A stretch of DNA of 32,191 nt from CAZYBG01 sp964645155 (GTDB lineage: Bacteria > Pseudomonadota > Alphaproteobacteria > Rhodobacterales > Rhodobacteraceae): positions 1 through 32,191 of the forward strand of contig CAZYBG010000030.1 of assembly GCA_964645155.1 (NCBI GenBank), written 5' to 3'. The notes under the pieces were generated by a model that had not been told where the DNA came from, did not search any database, and saw only the letters and a list, made by a program, of their open reading frames with translations. Below are positions 14,913-22,117 of this stretch, piece by piece (position 1 is the stretch's first letter; every line of letters starts with the position of its first letter). The translations under genes and the position numbers were made by a program.

Positions 14913-16004
14913 TTAGTCGTTCGCCCCGTCCTTTGAAACCGCTTTCTGTAACGCGGCGACGGCAGCGGCAAGCCGGGGCAGCCGGCGCAGCGCCTTCTGC
15001 ATCTCGACATGGGTCTCGAGCTTCACCGCCGGATAGCCGAGCAGCACCCGCCCGGCCGGGGCGTTGGTCAGGATCTTGGTCGCGCCGCCCGCGATCACGT
15101 CGTCGCCGACGAACAGGTTGTCGCCGACGCCGACCTGGCCGCCGAAGACGACGCGGTCGCCGACCCGCGTCGACCCGGCCACGCCGACCAGCGCGGCGAA
15201 CAGGCAGTCCTCGCCCACCGTGACGTTGTGGGCGACATGGCAGAGGTTGTCGATCTTGGTGCCGCGGCCGATGCGGGTGGCGCGGATCGTGCCGCGGTCG
15301 ACGCAGGAATTCGCGCCGATCTCGACATCGTCGCCGATCTCGACGGTGCCGAGCGAGTGGATCCGGTGCCAGACCTGGCGGCCGAACGTCTCGCGCTGGC
15401 CGAGCGTTTCGCGGATCTCCTCGATGCCGGACTTCTCCTCGGTGACGAAGGAAAGGCCGTCGGCGCCGATCACCGCGCCGGCCTGCGCGATGAAGCGGTC
15501 GCCGATGACGACCTCGTGCCCGATCCGCACCCCGGCATGGAGGAGCGCGCCGTCGCCGATGCGGGCGCCCGGCCCGATCGAGACATGCGCGCCGATCCGC
15601 GCGCCCGCGCCGATCACCACGCCCGGCCCGATCACGGCGAGCGGGCCGACAGCGGCGCCGGGGCCGAGATCGGCGGTCGCTTCGATTACCGCCGAAGGGT
15701 GGATGCCGGGCGCGATGCCCGGGCCGGCGTCGAAGACCCGCGTGACGCCCGCCATGGCGAGGCGCGGCCGCGTAACGAAGATCGCGGCACTCAGGCCCAG
15801 CGCCGCTCGGTCGGCGCCGTCCCACAGCAGCGCGGCGCGGGCGCGGCCGTCGCGCAGCGCCTCGGCATAGGCCGGGCTCATCGCCAGCGCGAGGTCGTCG
15901 GGCCCGGCCTGCCCCGGCTCGGCCGCGCGCGCGACGCGCAGCGCGGTGTCGCCCTCTGCCCGCGCGCCCAGTGCGGCGGCGATCTCGGCGATCGAGTGGC
16001 TCAT
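14913..16004 (-). CDS. lpxD: UDP-3-O-acylglucosamine N-acyltransferase
   Basis: LpxD adds a 3-hydroxyacyl chain from ACP to the amino group of UDP-3-O-acylglucosamine, the third step of lipid A synthesis. The 363-residue protein has an N-terminal uridine-binding domain (about 1-100), then left-handed beta-helix hexapeptide repeats (IGPGVVIGAGARIGAHVSIG and on), and a helical C-terminal end. The likely catalytic His259 lies in NLCHVAHNVTVG. The ATG at 16004 (MSHSIAEIAA) follows GGGAGG by eight bases; an ATG at 16022 would add MREGHA. Unlike the usual bamA-lpxD-fabZ-lpxA arrangement, it is placed here between an L,D-transpeptidase and an ACP. Confidence 0.95.
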   Translation of the reverse strand: MSHSIAEIAAALGARAEGDTALRVARAAEPGQAGPDDLALAMSPAYAEALRDGRARAALLWDGADRAALGLSAAIFVTRPRLAMAGVTRVFDAGPGIAPGIHPSAVIEATADLGPGAAVGPLAVIGPGVVIGAGARIGAHVSIGPGARIGDGALLHAGVRIGHEVVIGDRFIAQAGAVIGADGLSFVTEEKSGIEEIRETLGQRETFGRQVWHRIHSLGTVEIGDDVEIGANSCVDRGTIRATRIGRGTKIDNLCHVAHNVTVGEDCLFAALVGVAGSTRVGDRVVFGGQVGVGDNLFVGDDVIAGGATKILTNAPAGRVLLGYPAVKLETHVEMQKALRRLPRLAAAVAALQKAVSKDGAND

Positions 16005-16066
16005 GGCGTGGCCCTCCCGCATGCGGCCCTTGCGCCGCCCTCGCGCGGCCCGCGCACGGGGGCGGT

Positions 16067-17692
16067 CTAGCCCCCGGAGGCCGGGAACGCCACCCCGGCC
16101 TCGGCCAGCGCGTCGAACAGGCGCGCGTCGCGGTCGTAGATGTCGCGGCGGTACTGGATCTCGCCGGTCGGGCCGGTGAAGGCGGTGAAGTAGACGAGGT
16201 GGACCGGCACGTGCTCGTCGATGTCGACCCGGGTCTGCCGGCCGCTGTCGACGATCCGGTCGAAGTAGTCGCGCGGGTCGTCCATCTGCCGGGCGAGCAG
16301 CCGGTACGCAAGCTCGAACGGCTCGTTCAGCCGGATGCAGCCCGACGAGTAGTCGCGCGCCTCGTGCTCGAACAGGTTTTTCTGCGGCGTGTCGTGCAGG
16401 TAGATCGCGTGGGCGTTCGGGAACATGAACTTGACCTTGCCGAGCGCGTTGTCGCCGCCCGGCGGCTGGCGCACGGTGAAGGGGAAGTTGCGCGCGGTGT
16501 AGGCCTGGAAGTTGATCGCCGACCGCGGCACCAGCCGGCCGCGCCGGTCGATCAGCTGCAGGTAGCCGGCCGCATTCGGGTTGCGCTGCATCCGCGGCAG
16601 GTAATCCCGTGCGAGGATCGAGCGCGGCACCGTCCAGTCGGGGTTGACCTCCATGTACTCCATCTCGTCGGAGAACTCGTAGGTCCGCTTGTCCTCGCGC
16701 CGCTCGCCCACCACGGCCCGGGTCTCGAAGGTCACCTTGCCGTCATCGACGATGCGGGCGTGGAAGTCGGGAAGGTTGACCCAGACATGCCGCCGGCCGA
16801 GGCCCTGCGGCAGGTTCATCCAGCGCTCGCGCTCGAGCGCGACGATCACCGACCTGAGGCGTGCCTCGGCCGGCAGGTTGATCTCGGCCAGCGTCGCCTC
16901 GTCGGCGATGCCGTCGGGTTCGAGGCCATGGGCAGACTGGAACGCGCGGACCGCCGCGCGCAGCGTCGGGTCGTAGGACGCGACCGCCGTCCGCCCGAGA
17001 TAGCCCATCGCGATCAGCCGGTTGCGCAGCGCGACCACCGGGCCGCCCGTCGCACCGGGCTCGAGCGCGCCGGCCGGCACCACCGCGCCCCAGCCGCCGG
17101 CCGCGACGAGCCGTTCGAGCCGCGCCTTCTCGCGCATCAGGCGGACATACTGGGCGCTGTCGGGCGCCAGCCCGCGCAGGAAGACGCGCGCGTCGTCGGC
17201 CCGCGCGAAGGCGGCGAGCGTCATCGCCGGGTCGCGGCGCGGCAGCTCGCGCTTGATCTCGGCCGGCATCAGCTCGGCCGGGTCGAGCGCGCCGGACTGG
17301 ATGTCGCGCGCATAGGCGAGGAACAGCGCGGTGGTCGCGACCTCGATCTGGCCGATCTCGCGCTCGCCCAGCGCGCCGCGGAACGCCGCGGCCAGGCTCT
17401 CGGGGCGGTAGCGCGCGCTCGGCAGCCCGTGGGCATCGGCCTCGGCCAGCACGGCGAGGAACGCGGCACGCCGCGCGACGCTGTCGGTACCGGTCCAGAG
17501 CGGGGCGTAGTCGCGCGCCTGGTAGAACGCGGCGACGACCGGGTCCTCCGCAGCCGCCTCGGCGACCGCCTGGTTGAACGCGGTCAGCGCCGTCGCCGCC
17601 GCCGGCGGGCCGACCGGCGCAAGCGCCAGAACGGCGGCAAGCGCCAGCGGGAACATCGGCAGGCACCGTCGGGACCGGGCAGCAATCGCCAT
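16067..17692 (-). CDS. YcbB/LdtD-type L,D-transpeptidase
   Basis: L,D-transpeptidases form 3-3 (meso-DAP to meso-DAP) crosslinks in peptidoglycan. The 541-residue product is the large YcbB type. It has an N-terminal signal segment (MAIAARSRRCLPMFPLALAAVLALAPV), a scaffold domain, and a PG-binding-1 domain around GPVVALRNRLIAMGYLG and FQSAHGLEPDGIADEAT. The YkuD catalytic domain ends with the active-site Cys (about residue 452) in DYSSGCIRLNEPFEL, with AIYLHDTP before it. I chose the ATG at 17692 because GAGG lies six bases upstream; an ATG at 17737 adds 15 residues. It is probably first gene of the leftward lpxD-ACP-KAS unit and is divergent from a YcbK-like gene. Confidence 0.93.
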   Translation of the reverse strand: MAIAARSRRCLPMFPLALAAVLALAPVGPPAAATALTAFNQAVAEAAAEDPVVAAFYQARDYAPLWTGTDSVARRAAFLAVLAEADAHGLPSARYRPESLAAAFRGALGEREIGQIEVATTALFLAYARDIQSGALDPAELMPAEIKRELPRRDPAMTLAAFARADDARVFLRGLAPDSAQYVRLMREKARLERLVAAGGWGAVVPAGALEPGATGGPVVALRNRLIAMGYLGRTAVASYDPTLRAAVRAFQSAHGLEPDGIADEATLAEINLPAEARLRSVIVALERERWMNLPQGLGRRHVWVNLPDFHARIVDDGKVTFETRAVVGERREDKRTYEFSDEMEYMEVNPDWTVPRSILARDYLPRMQRNPNAAGYLQLIDRRGRLVPRSAINFQAYTARNFPFTVRQPPGGDNALGKVKFMFPNAHAIYLHDTPQKNLFEHEARDYSSGCIRLNEPFELAYRLLARQMDDPRDYFDRIVDSGRQTRVDIDEHVPVHLVYFTAFTGPTGEIQYRRDIYDRDARLFDALAEAGVAFPASGG

Positions 17693-18021
17693 TGAAAACC
17701 TCGTCGCGCGTCCAGCAAGCACTGTGCTCTTCTGCACCGCAACAGTGGCCGCTTAATGGCAGCCTGTCCACCGGCCCGCGGCGGTTCGGGGCGGCGCGGG
17801 CGGCGAATGTCACCGCCGCGCCACGCCCTGCACAAATCCCCGTATCCGCGCCGAATCGGCAATATTCCGCGCAAATCCGCGGCTTCGTTTCAGGAACGTG
17901 ATGAACAGGGTTCTGCCGGCGGATTTCATCTGGCATAACCGTGGGTGCTTCGGGGATGCACAACACTGCAACGACAGGCCGCGAGAGGCGGCCGGAACTG
18001 TACGGGACAGGCTGGAGACCT
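17693..18021. promoter_or_regulatory. Divergent intergenic region between transpeptidase and endopeptidase genes
   Basis: This 329-bp spacer must hold the promoters of both the leftward YcbB gene and the rightward YcbK-like gene. It is visibly richer in A and T than the genes around it (for example GGCAATATTCC near 17860 and CATAACC near 17935). I do not see a convincing paired -35/-10 or an operator, so no sites are assigned. No additional coding frame looks real here. Confidence 0.4.
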
Positions 18022-18591
18022 ATGAGCAAAACCGAAACGGCTGGCTTCACGCGCCGCGCCCTTCTTGGCATATTTGCCGCGACCGCGGTCTGCGCGGCCC
18101 CAACGTACTCGAACGCCTTCGGGTTCCTGCGCGGCGCCGGCGACATCCGGCGCGTCCGGATGTATTCGGGCCGCACCGGGGAAAGCCTCGACACGATCTA
18201 CTGGATCGAGGGCGACTACATTTCCGAGGCGATGCGCGAGATCAACCACTTCATGCGCGACTGGCGCAACGGCGAGGCGGTCCGGATGGATGCCCGCGCC
18301 ATCGACATCATGGCCGCATCGCACCGCCTGCTCGATGTCAACGAACCCTACATGCTGCTGTCGGGCTATCGCAGCCCGTCGACCAACTCGATGCTGCGCT
18401 CGCGGTCGAGAGGGGTGGCGCGGAACTCGCTGCACATGCAGGGCCAGGCGGCCGACCTGCGCCTCTCCTCGCGCAGCGTGGGCCAGATGGCGCGCGCCGC
18501 CTCGGCCTGCGCGGCCGGCGGCGTCGGCCGCTACTCGCGGTCGAACTTCGTGCACATGGATTGCGGCCCGGTGCGGACCTGGGGCGGCTGA
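18022..18591 (+). CDS. YcbK/MepK-like DUF882 peptidase
   Basis: The 189-residue protein belongs to the LAS-type (peptidase M15-like) zinc hydrolases. E. coli MepK, of this family, cleaves the 3-3 crosslinks that LdtD makes. Zinc ligands appear to be His138 and Asp145 in SLHMQGQAADLRL and His178 in RSNFVHMDCGPVR, with SGYRSPSTN before them. The N-terminus is FTRRALLGIFAATAVCAA, a twin-arginine-type export signal. GGAGA lies before the ATG at 18022. It diverges from the YcbB-type gene, mirroring the ycbB-ycbK neighbourhood of E. coli. Its stop codon lies in a short tandem repeat. Confidence 0.92.
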   Translation: MSKTETAGFTRRALLGIFAATAVCAAPTYSNAFGFLRGAGDIRRVRMYSGRTGESLDTIYWIEGDYISEAMREINHFMRDWRNGEAVRMDARAIDIMAASHRLLDVNEPYMLLSGYRSPSTNSMLRSRSRGVARNSLHMQGQAADLRLSSRSVGQMARAASACAAGGVGRYSRSNFVHMDCGPVRTWGG

Positions 18592-18616
18592 CACCCGCCC
18601 GCTGATGCCCGCCCGC
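18589..18616 (+). repeat. Two 14-bp copies starting at the YcbK-like stop codon
   Basis: TGACACCCGCCCGC (18589-18602) and TGATGCCCGCCCGC (18603-18616) stand head to tail, followed by a third TGAC at 18617. The first TGA is the gene's stop. The unit is 14 bp, so the later TGAs are in other frames, unlike the fbaB and ugd cases. Confidence 0.8.
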
Positions 18617-18637
18617 TGACGCGCCTCCGGGGCGGCG

Positions 18638-18654
18638 TCAACGTTTCGTTAACC
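18638..18654 (+). promoter_or_regulatory. CtrA-like binding site
   Basis: TCAA, seven bases, TTAACC (18638-18654) matches the CtrA consensus TTAA-N7-TTAA with one mismatch and extends into the preferred CC. It is 44 bp before the start of the small secreted protein at 18698. CtrA is the conserved cell-cycle and motility response regulator of Alphaproteobacteria. A single site can arise by chance, though TTAA is rare in DNA of this GC content. Confidence 0.35.
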
Positions 18655-18697
18655 TCCGGCGGCGACGCTCGGGCCAGGTCCGGCCCGGAATGCAGTC

Positions 18698-19075
18698 ATG
18701 CGCGCCCTTCTCCTCGCCCTCTTCGTCGCCCTCCTGCCACCGGCCGCCCGCGCCGGCCCCACCGGCATCCCGGCCGACCCGCCGGGGGTCGTGCTCGACT
18801 GGTCGAAGGCGCTCGTCCGCCAGACCCTCGGCGCCCCCGACAGCGCGAACTTCCGCAAGCTCGGCGGTTTCCTGCTGTCGGATGGCGGCTGGGCGATCTG
18901 CGGCGAGGTCAACTCGCGCAACCTCGCCGGCCTCGCGATGGGCTGGAAGCCGGTCTACCTGCGGTTCCGCCCCGAGGACGGCAGCCTCGCCCTCGCCCGG
19001 CGCATCGTGGACTGGCCCGCCGACGTCGCCTGCCGGCAGATCGCCATGGGCCGCCCGCTGCGCACGCGCGACTGA
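18698..19075 (+). CDS. Small secreted protein of unknown function
   Basis: The 125-residue product has a signal peptide ending near PPAARA, leaving about 105 mature residues. The mature part has a pattern seen in several uncharacterised small exported proteins: LGAPDSANFRKL, a Cys in WAICGEVNSRNLAGLAMGWKPVYLRF, and a second Cys in PADVACRQIA, so a disulfide is possible. Codon use is like its neighbours. It lies about 107 bp after the YcbK-like gene and 84 bp before the YceI gene, all rightward. I cannot assign a function. A possible CtrA site sits just upstream. Confidence 0.72.
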   Translation: MRALLLALFVALLPPAARAGPTGIPADPPGVVLDWSKALVRQTLGAPDSANFRKLGGFLLSDGGWAICGEVNSRNLAGLAMGWKPVYLRFRPEDGSLALARRIVDWPADVACRQIAMGRPLRTRD

Positions 19076-19158
19076 CGGCCGCCCCCTGCCGAAAGCCCGC
19101 GCGGCGGCCCGCGGTCTGGGCTACCATCGGCCCACGCCCCGCCGGAGGAGGCCGCCGC

Positions 19159-19728
19159 ATGCGTCGCCCGCTCGCCCTTGCCCTGATGCTCCTCGCGGCG
19201 GCCCCCGCCGCGACCGCCGCGCCGGAGCGCTACATCCTCGACGCCGCCGCCTCGATCGTCGCGTTCGAGGTCGATTACGGCAGCACGCCGCTGGAAGGCC
19301 GGATGCCGGTCGCCGGGGCCGACATCGTGCTCGACTTCGACCGCCCGGCCGACAGCAGCATCCGCGTGGCGCTCGACGTCGCGCGCGCCCGGATGCCGTT
19401 TCCCTTCGCCGCCGAGGCGCTGCGCAGCCGCGCGGTGCTCGACGCCGCCAGCCACCCGACGATCACGTTCGAGAGCACCGCGCTCCGCGCCGCCGGCACC
19501 ACGGCCGAGGTCGACGGCATCCTGACCGCCCGCGGCGTGGCGCGCCCGGTGCGCCTCGCGGTGGAGTTCTACCGCCAGGCCGGAACCGCGCCCGGCGACC
19601 GCGCCGCGCTGTCGATCCACATCCGCACCCGGCTCAGCCGGGCCGACTTCGGCGCCACCGGCTTCGCCGCCGAGGTCGGCGACGAGGTCCGCATCCTGAT
19701 CGTCGCGCGGATCGACCGGGCGGGCTGA
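19159..19728 (+). CDS. YceI-family periplasmic protein
   Basis: YceI proteins are lipocalin-like beta barrels that bind long polyisoprenoids such as ubiquinone-type lipids in the periplasm. This 189-residue copy has a signal peptide (MRRPLALALMLLAAAPAATAA). The family pattern follows: ERYILDAAASIVAFEVDYG at the front, ASHPTITFESTAL in the middle, then VDGILTARGVARPVRLAVEFY, and a closing SRADFGATGFAAEVGDEVRILIVARIDR. GGAGGAGG lies eight bases before the ATG. It is followed by an MFS gene about 80 bp on. No cytochrome b561 partner, often found beside yceI, is present. Confidence 0.92.
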   Translation: MRRPLALALMLLAAAPAATAAPERYILDAAASIVAFEVDYGSTPLEGRMPVAGADIVLDFDRPADSSIRVALDVARARMPFPFAAEALRSRAVLDAASHPTITFESTALRAAGTTAEVDGILTARGVARPVRLAVEFYRQAGTAPGDRAALSIHIRTRLSRADFGATGFAAEVGDEVRILIVARIDRAG

Positions 19729-19810
19729 GCGCGCGGCCCCTTGCGGCCGCCGCGCGATCCGGCAAGGCTGCGGCCCGCCATCTGCCCCCCTCCCCCGCCG
19801 GACCCGCCCC

Positions 19811-21046
19811 ATGCGCATCCTGATCTCCTTCGCTGCGCTGTTCCTGTCGGTGATCCTCCTCCAGCTCGGCTCGGGCGGGGTGGTGCCGCTCGACGCGCTT
19901 TCGGGCGTGGAGCTCGGCTTCGCCACGGCCGAGATCGGCTTTCTCGGCTCGGCGCATTTCGCCGGCTTCTTCTTCGGCTGCTGGGGTGCGCCGCGGCTGA
20001 TGGGGTCGGTCGGCCATTCCCGCGCCTTCGCCGCGTTCTGCGCGGCGGGCACGATCGGCATCCTGGCCCACATGCTCGTCATCCACCCCTGGGCCTGGGC
20101 CGGGCTGCGGATGATGACCGGCCTCTGCGTCGCGGGCTGCTACACGGTGATCGAGGCCTGGCTGCAGGCCAAGGTGACGAACGAGACGCGCGGCCGGGCG
20201 ATGGGCACCTACCGGATCGTCGACCTTCTCGGCAGCCTCGGCGCGCAGCTCTTCATCGGCGTGCTCGAGCCCGCGTCCTACGCCGCCTACAACCTGCTCG
20301 CGCTCTGCTGCTGCGCGGCGCTGCTGCCGCTCACCCTCACCCGCGTCGAGCAGCCCGACACGCCCGCCGCGCCGCGGCTCAGGCCGCGCCTGGCCTGGGA
20401 CCGCTCGCCCCTCGGCGCGGCCGGGGTCGTGGTGTCCGGCGTCACTGGCGCGGCGTTCCGCATGGTGGGGCCGGTCTACGGCCTCGCCGTCGGGCTGACC
20501 GCCGACCAGATCGCGCTGTTCCTCGCGGCCTATGTCGTCGGCGGCGGGCTGGCGCAGTACCCGATCGGCTGGCTTGCCGACCGGTTCGACCGGCGGCACG
20601 TGCTGATCGGCCTCTCGGTCGCCTCGATCCTGTCCTGCGGGCTGACGATCGGGCTGTCGGGCGCCGGAACGGTCGCGGTCTTTCTCGCCGCGGCGTTCTT
20701 CGGGCTCACCACGATCCCGATCTATTCGGTGTCCTCGGCCCATGCCCACGACTTCGCCGACCCATTCGAGCGGGTGGAGCTCTCGGCCGCGCACATGTTC
20801 CTCTACGCGATCGGCGCCACCGCCTCGCCGCTCGTCGCGTCTTGGCTGATCGCCGCCTACGGCCCGGCGGCGATGTTCGCCCTGATCGCGCTCGCCCATG
20901 TCGCGCTGGTCGGCTTCGGGCTGGCGCGCGCCCGCGCCCGCCCGGCGCCGGGCAGCCGGACCGCCTACGAATACGTGCCGCGCACGTCGTTCCTGATCGG
21001 CCGGCTGCTCGGCCGCAACAAGGCTGGCCGCGACGGCGGCGGCTGA
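19811..21046 (+). CDS. MFS transporter (YcaD-like)
   Basis: The 411-residue inner-membrane protein has about twelve hydrophobic segments. It carries MFS signatures, including a loop motif GWLADRFDRRHVLIG between helices in the second half and RGRAMGTYRIVDLLGSLGAQLFIG in the first. The sequence resembles the YcaD-type branch, whose substrates are unknown. No ribosome site precedes the ATG at 19811: the upstream 30 bases are almost all C and G without GGAG, so initiation may be weak or leaderless. The gene ends in a short stop-anchored repeat and is about 90 bp before an SDR gene. Confidence 0.9.
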   Translation: MRILISFAALFLSVILLQLGSGGVVPLDALSGVELGFATAEIGFLGSAHFAGFFFGCWGAPRLMGSVGHSRAFAAFCAAGTIGILAHMLVIHPWAWAGLRMMTGLCVAGCYTVIEAWLQAKVTNETRGRAMGTYRIVDLLGSLGAQLFIGVLEPASYAAYNLLALCCCAALLPLTLTRVEQPDTPAAPRLRPRLAWDRSPLGAAGVVVSGVTGAAFRMVGPVYGLAVGLTADQIALFLAAYVVGGGLAQYPIGWLADRFDRRHVLIGLSVASILSCGLTIGLSGAGTVAVFLAAAFFGLTTIPIYSVSSAHAHDFADPFERVELSAAHMFLYAIGATASPLVASWLIAAYGPAAMFALIALAHVALVGFGLARARARPAPGSRTAYEYVPRTSFLIGRLLGRNKAGRDGGG

Positions 21047-21073
21047 CCGGCGATCGGCCGACCGGCGATTGAT
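21044..21073 (+). repeat. Two imperfect 15-bp copies starting at the MFS stop codon
   Basis: TGACCGGCGATCGGC (21044-21058) and CGACCGGCGATTGAT (21059-21073) align with four mismatches. The first begins with the stop codon of the MFS gene. This is the weakest member of the group of stop-anchored duplications. Confidence 0.55.
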
Positions 21074-21137
21074 CGCGCGCAAGGCGGAACCGTCATCCGC
21101 CGGGCAGGGTTTCCCCCCAACGCAAGGGAGACCCCAG

Positions 21138-21893
21138 ATGGACATCAGATTCGACGGCAGCACCGCCCTCGTGACCGGCGCCGGCTCGGGCATCGGCGCC
21201 GCCATCGCGCGCGACCTCGCGGCGGCCGGCGCCACGGTCCTCGTCGCCGATCTCGACGAGGACGCCGCCGAGGCCGTCGCAGGCGAAATCGCAGAGGCCG
21301 GCGGCACCGCGCACGCCACCGCGATCGACGTCGCCGACGCCGCCTCGGTCGAGGCGGCGGTGCGCGCCGCGCGCGACAAGGCGGGCGGCCTCAACCTCCT
21401 CGTCAACAACGCCGGGATCGGCGGCCCGCAGGCGGTGGTCGGTGAATACCCCCTCGACGGCTGGGACGAGGTCATCGCGGTCAACCTGACCGGCGTCTTC
21501 CTCGGCCTGCGCTACGGCCTGCCCGAGATCGAGCGGTCGGGCGGCGGCGCGGTCGTCAACGTCTCCTCGATCCTCGGCAGCGTCGGCTTCGCCACCTCCT
21601 CGGCCTATGTCGCGGCCAAGCACGGCGTGAACGGGCTGACCAGGACGGCCGCCGCCGAATATGCCCAGCGCGGCATCCGCATCAATGCCGTCGGCCCCGG
21701 CTTCATCCGCACGCCGCTTCTGGAGAAGAACCTGTCGGACGAGATGCTGGCCGGCCTCGCCGACCTGCACCCGATGGGCCGGATCGGCGAGGTCGAGGAG
21801 GTGTCCTCGCTGGTGCTCTACCTGCTCTCGGACCGGGCGGGCTTCATCACCGGCTCCTACCACCTGGTCGACGGCGGCTACACCGCGCGGTAG
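21138..21893 (+). CDS. Short-chain dehydrogenase/reductase (SDR)
   Basis: This 251-residue classical SDR has the cofactor motif TGAGSGIGAAIA, an Asp after the second strand (VLVADLDED) that favours NAD(H), then LLVNNAGIGG, the catalytic Ser in VNVSSILGS, and Tyr/Lys in SAYVAAKHGVNGL. It ends FITGSYHLVDGGYTAR, as in many sugar or hydroxyacid dehydrogenases of the family. Substrate unknown. The start at 21138 follows AAGGGAG by seven bases; an upstream in-frame ATG-type extension to 21069 lacks a ribosome site and homologous character. About 225 bp of GC-rich spacer without a visible gene separates it from metG. Confidence 0.9.
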   Translation: MDIRFDGSTALVTGAGSGIGAAIARDLAAAGATVLVADLDEDAAEAVAGEIAEAGGTAHATAIDVADAASVEAAVRAARDKAGGLNLLVNNAGIGGPQAVVGEYPLDGWDEVIAVNLTGVFLGLRYGLPEIERSGGGAVVNVSSILGSVGFATSSAYVAAKHGVNGLTRTAAAEYAQRGIRINAVGPGFIRTPLLEKNLSDEMLAGLADLHPMGRIGEVEEVSSLVLYLLSDRAGFITGSYHLVDGGYTAR

Positions 21894-22117
21894 GGGCAAG
21901 ACCTCCGACGACAGCGGCCGCGGCGCGCATGGGCGGCCTGCCAGCGGCAGGTCGCGCGCGCCGCATCGGCGGAGGCGCAAGGCCGCAGCCGCCCATCTGC
22001 CGCGCGATGGCGCGGCAACACCCACCCGTCGATCCCGCAAGTCCGCCACGCGCCTCGCCTCTGGCCCTTCCCCCGCCCTGCCGCTAAACCTCCCCCGCGA
22101 ACGACGGGACGGGACAG

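Noticed and set aside
21894..22117. A small gene between the second SDR and metG
   Set aside because: Open frames here have no ribosome site and an Arg/Ala/Pro-rich composition typical of GC-rich spacer.
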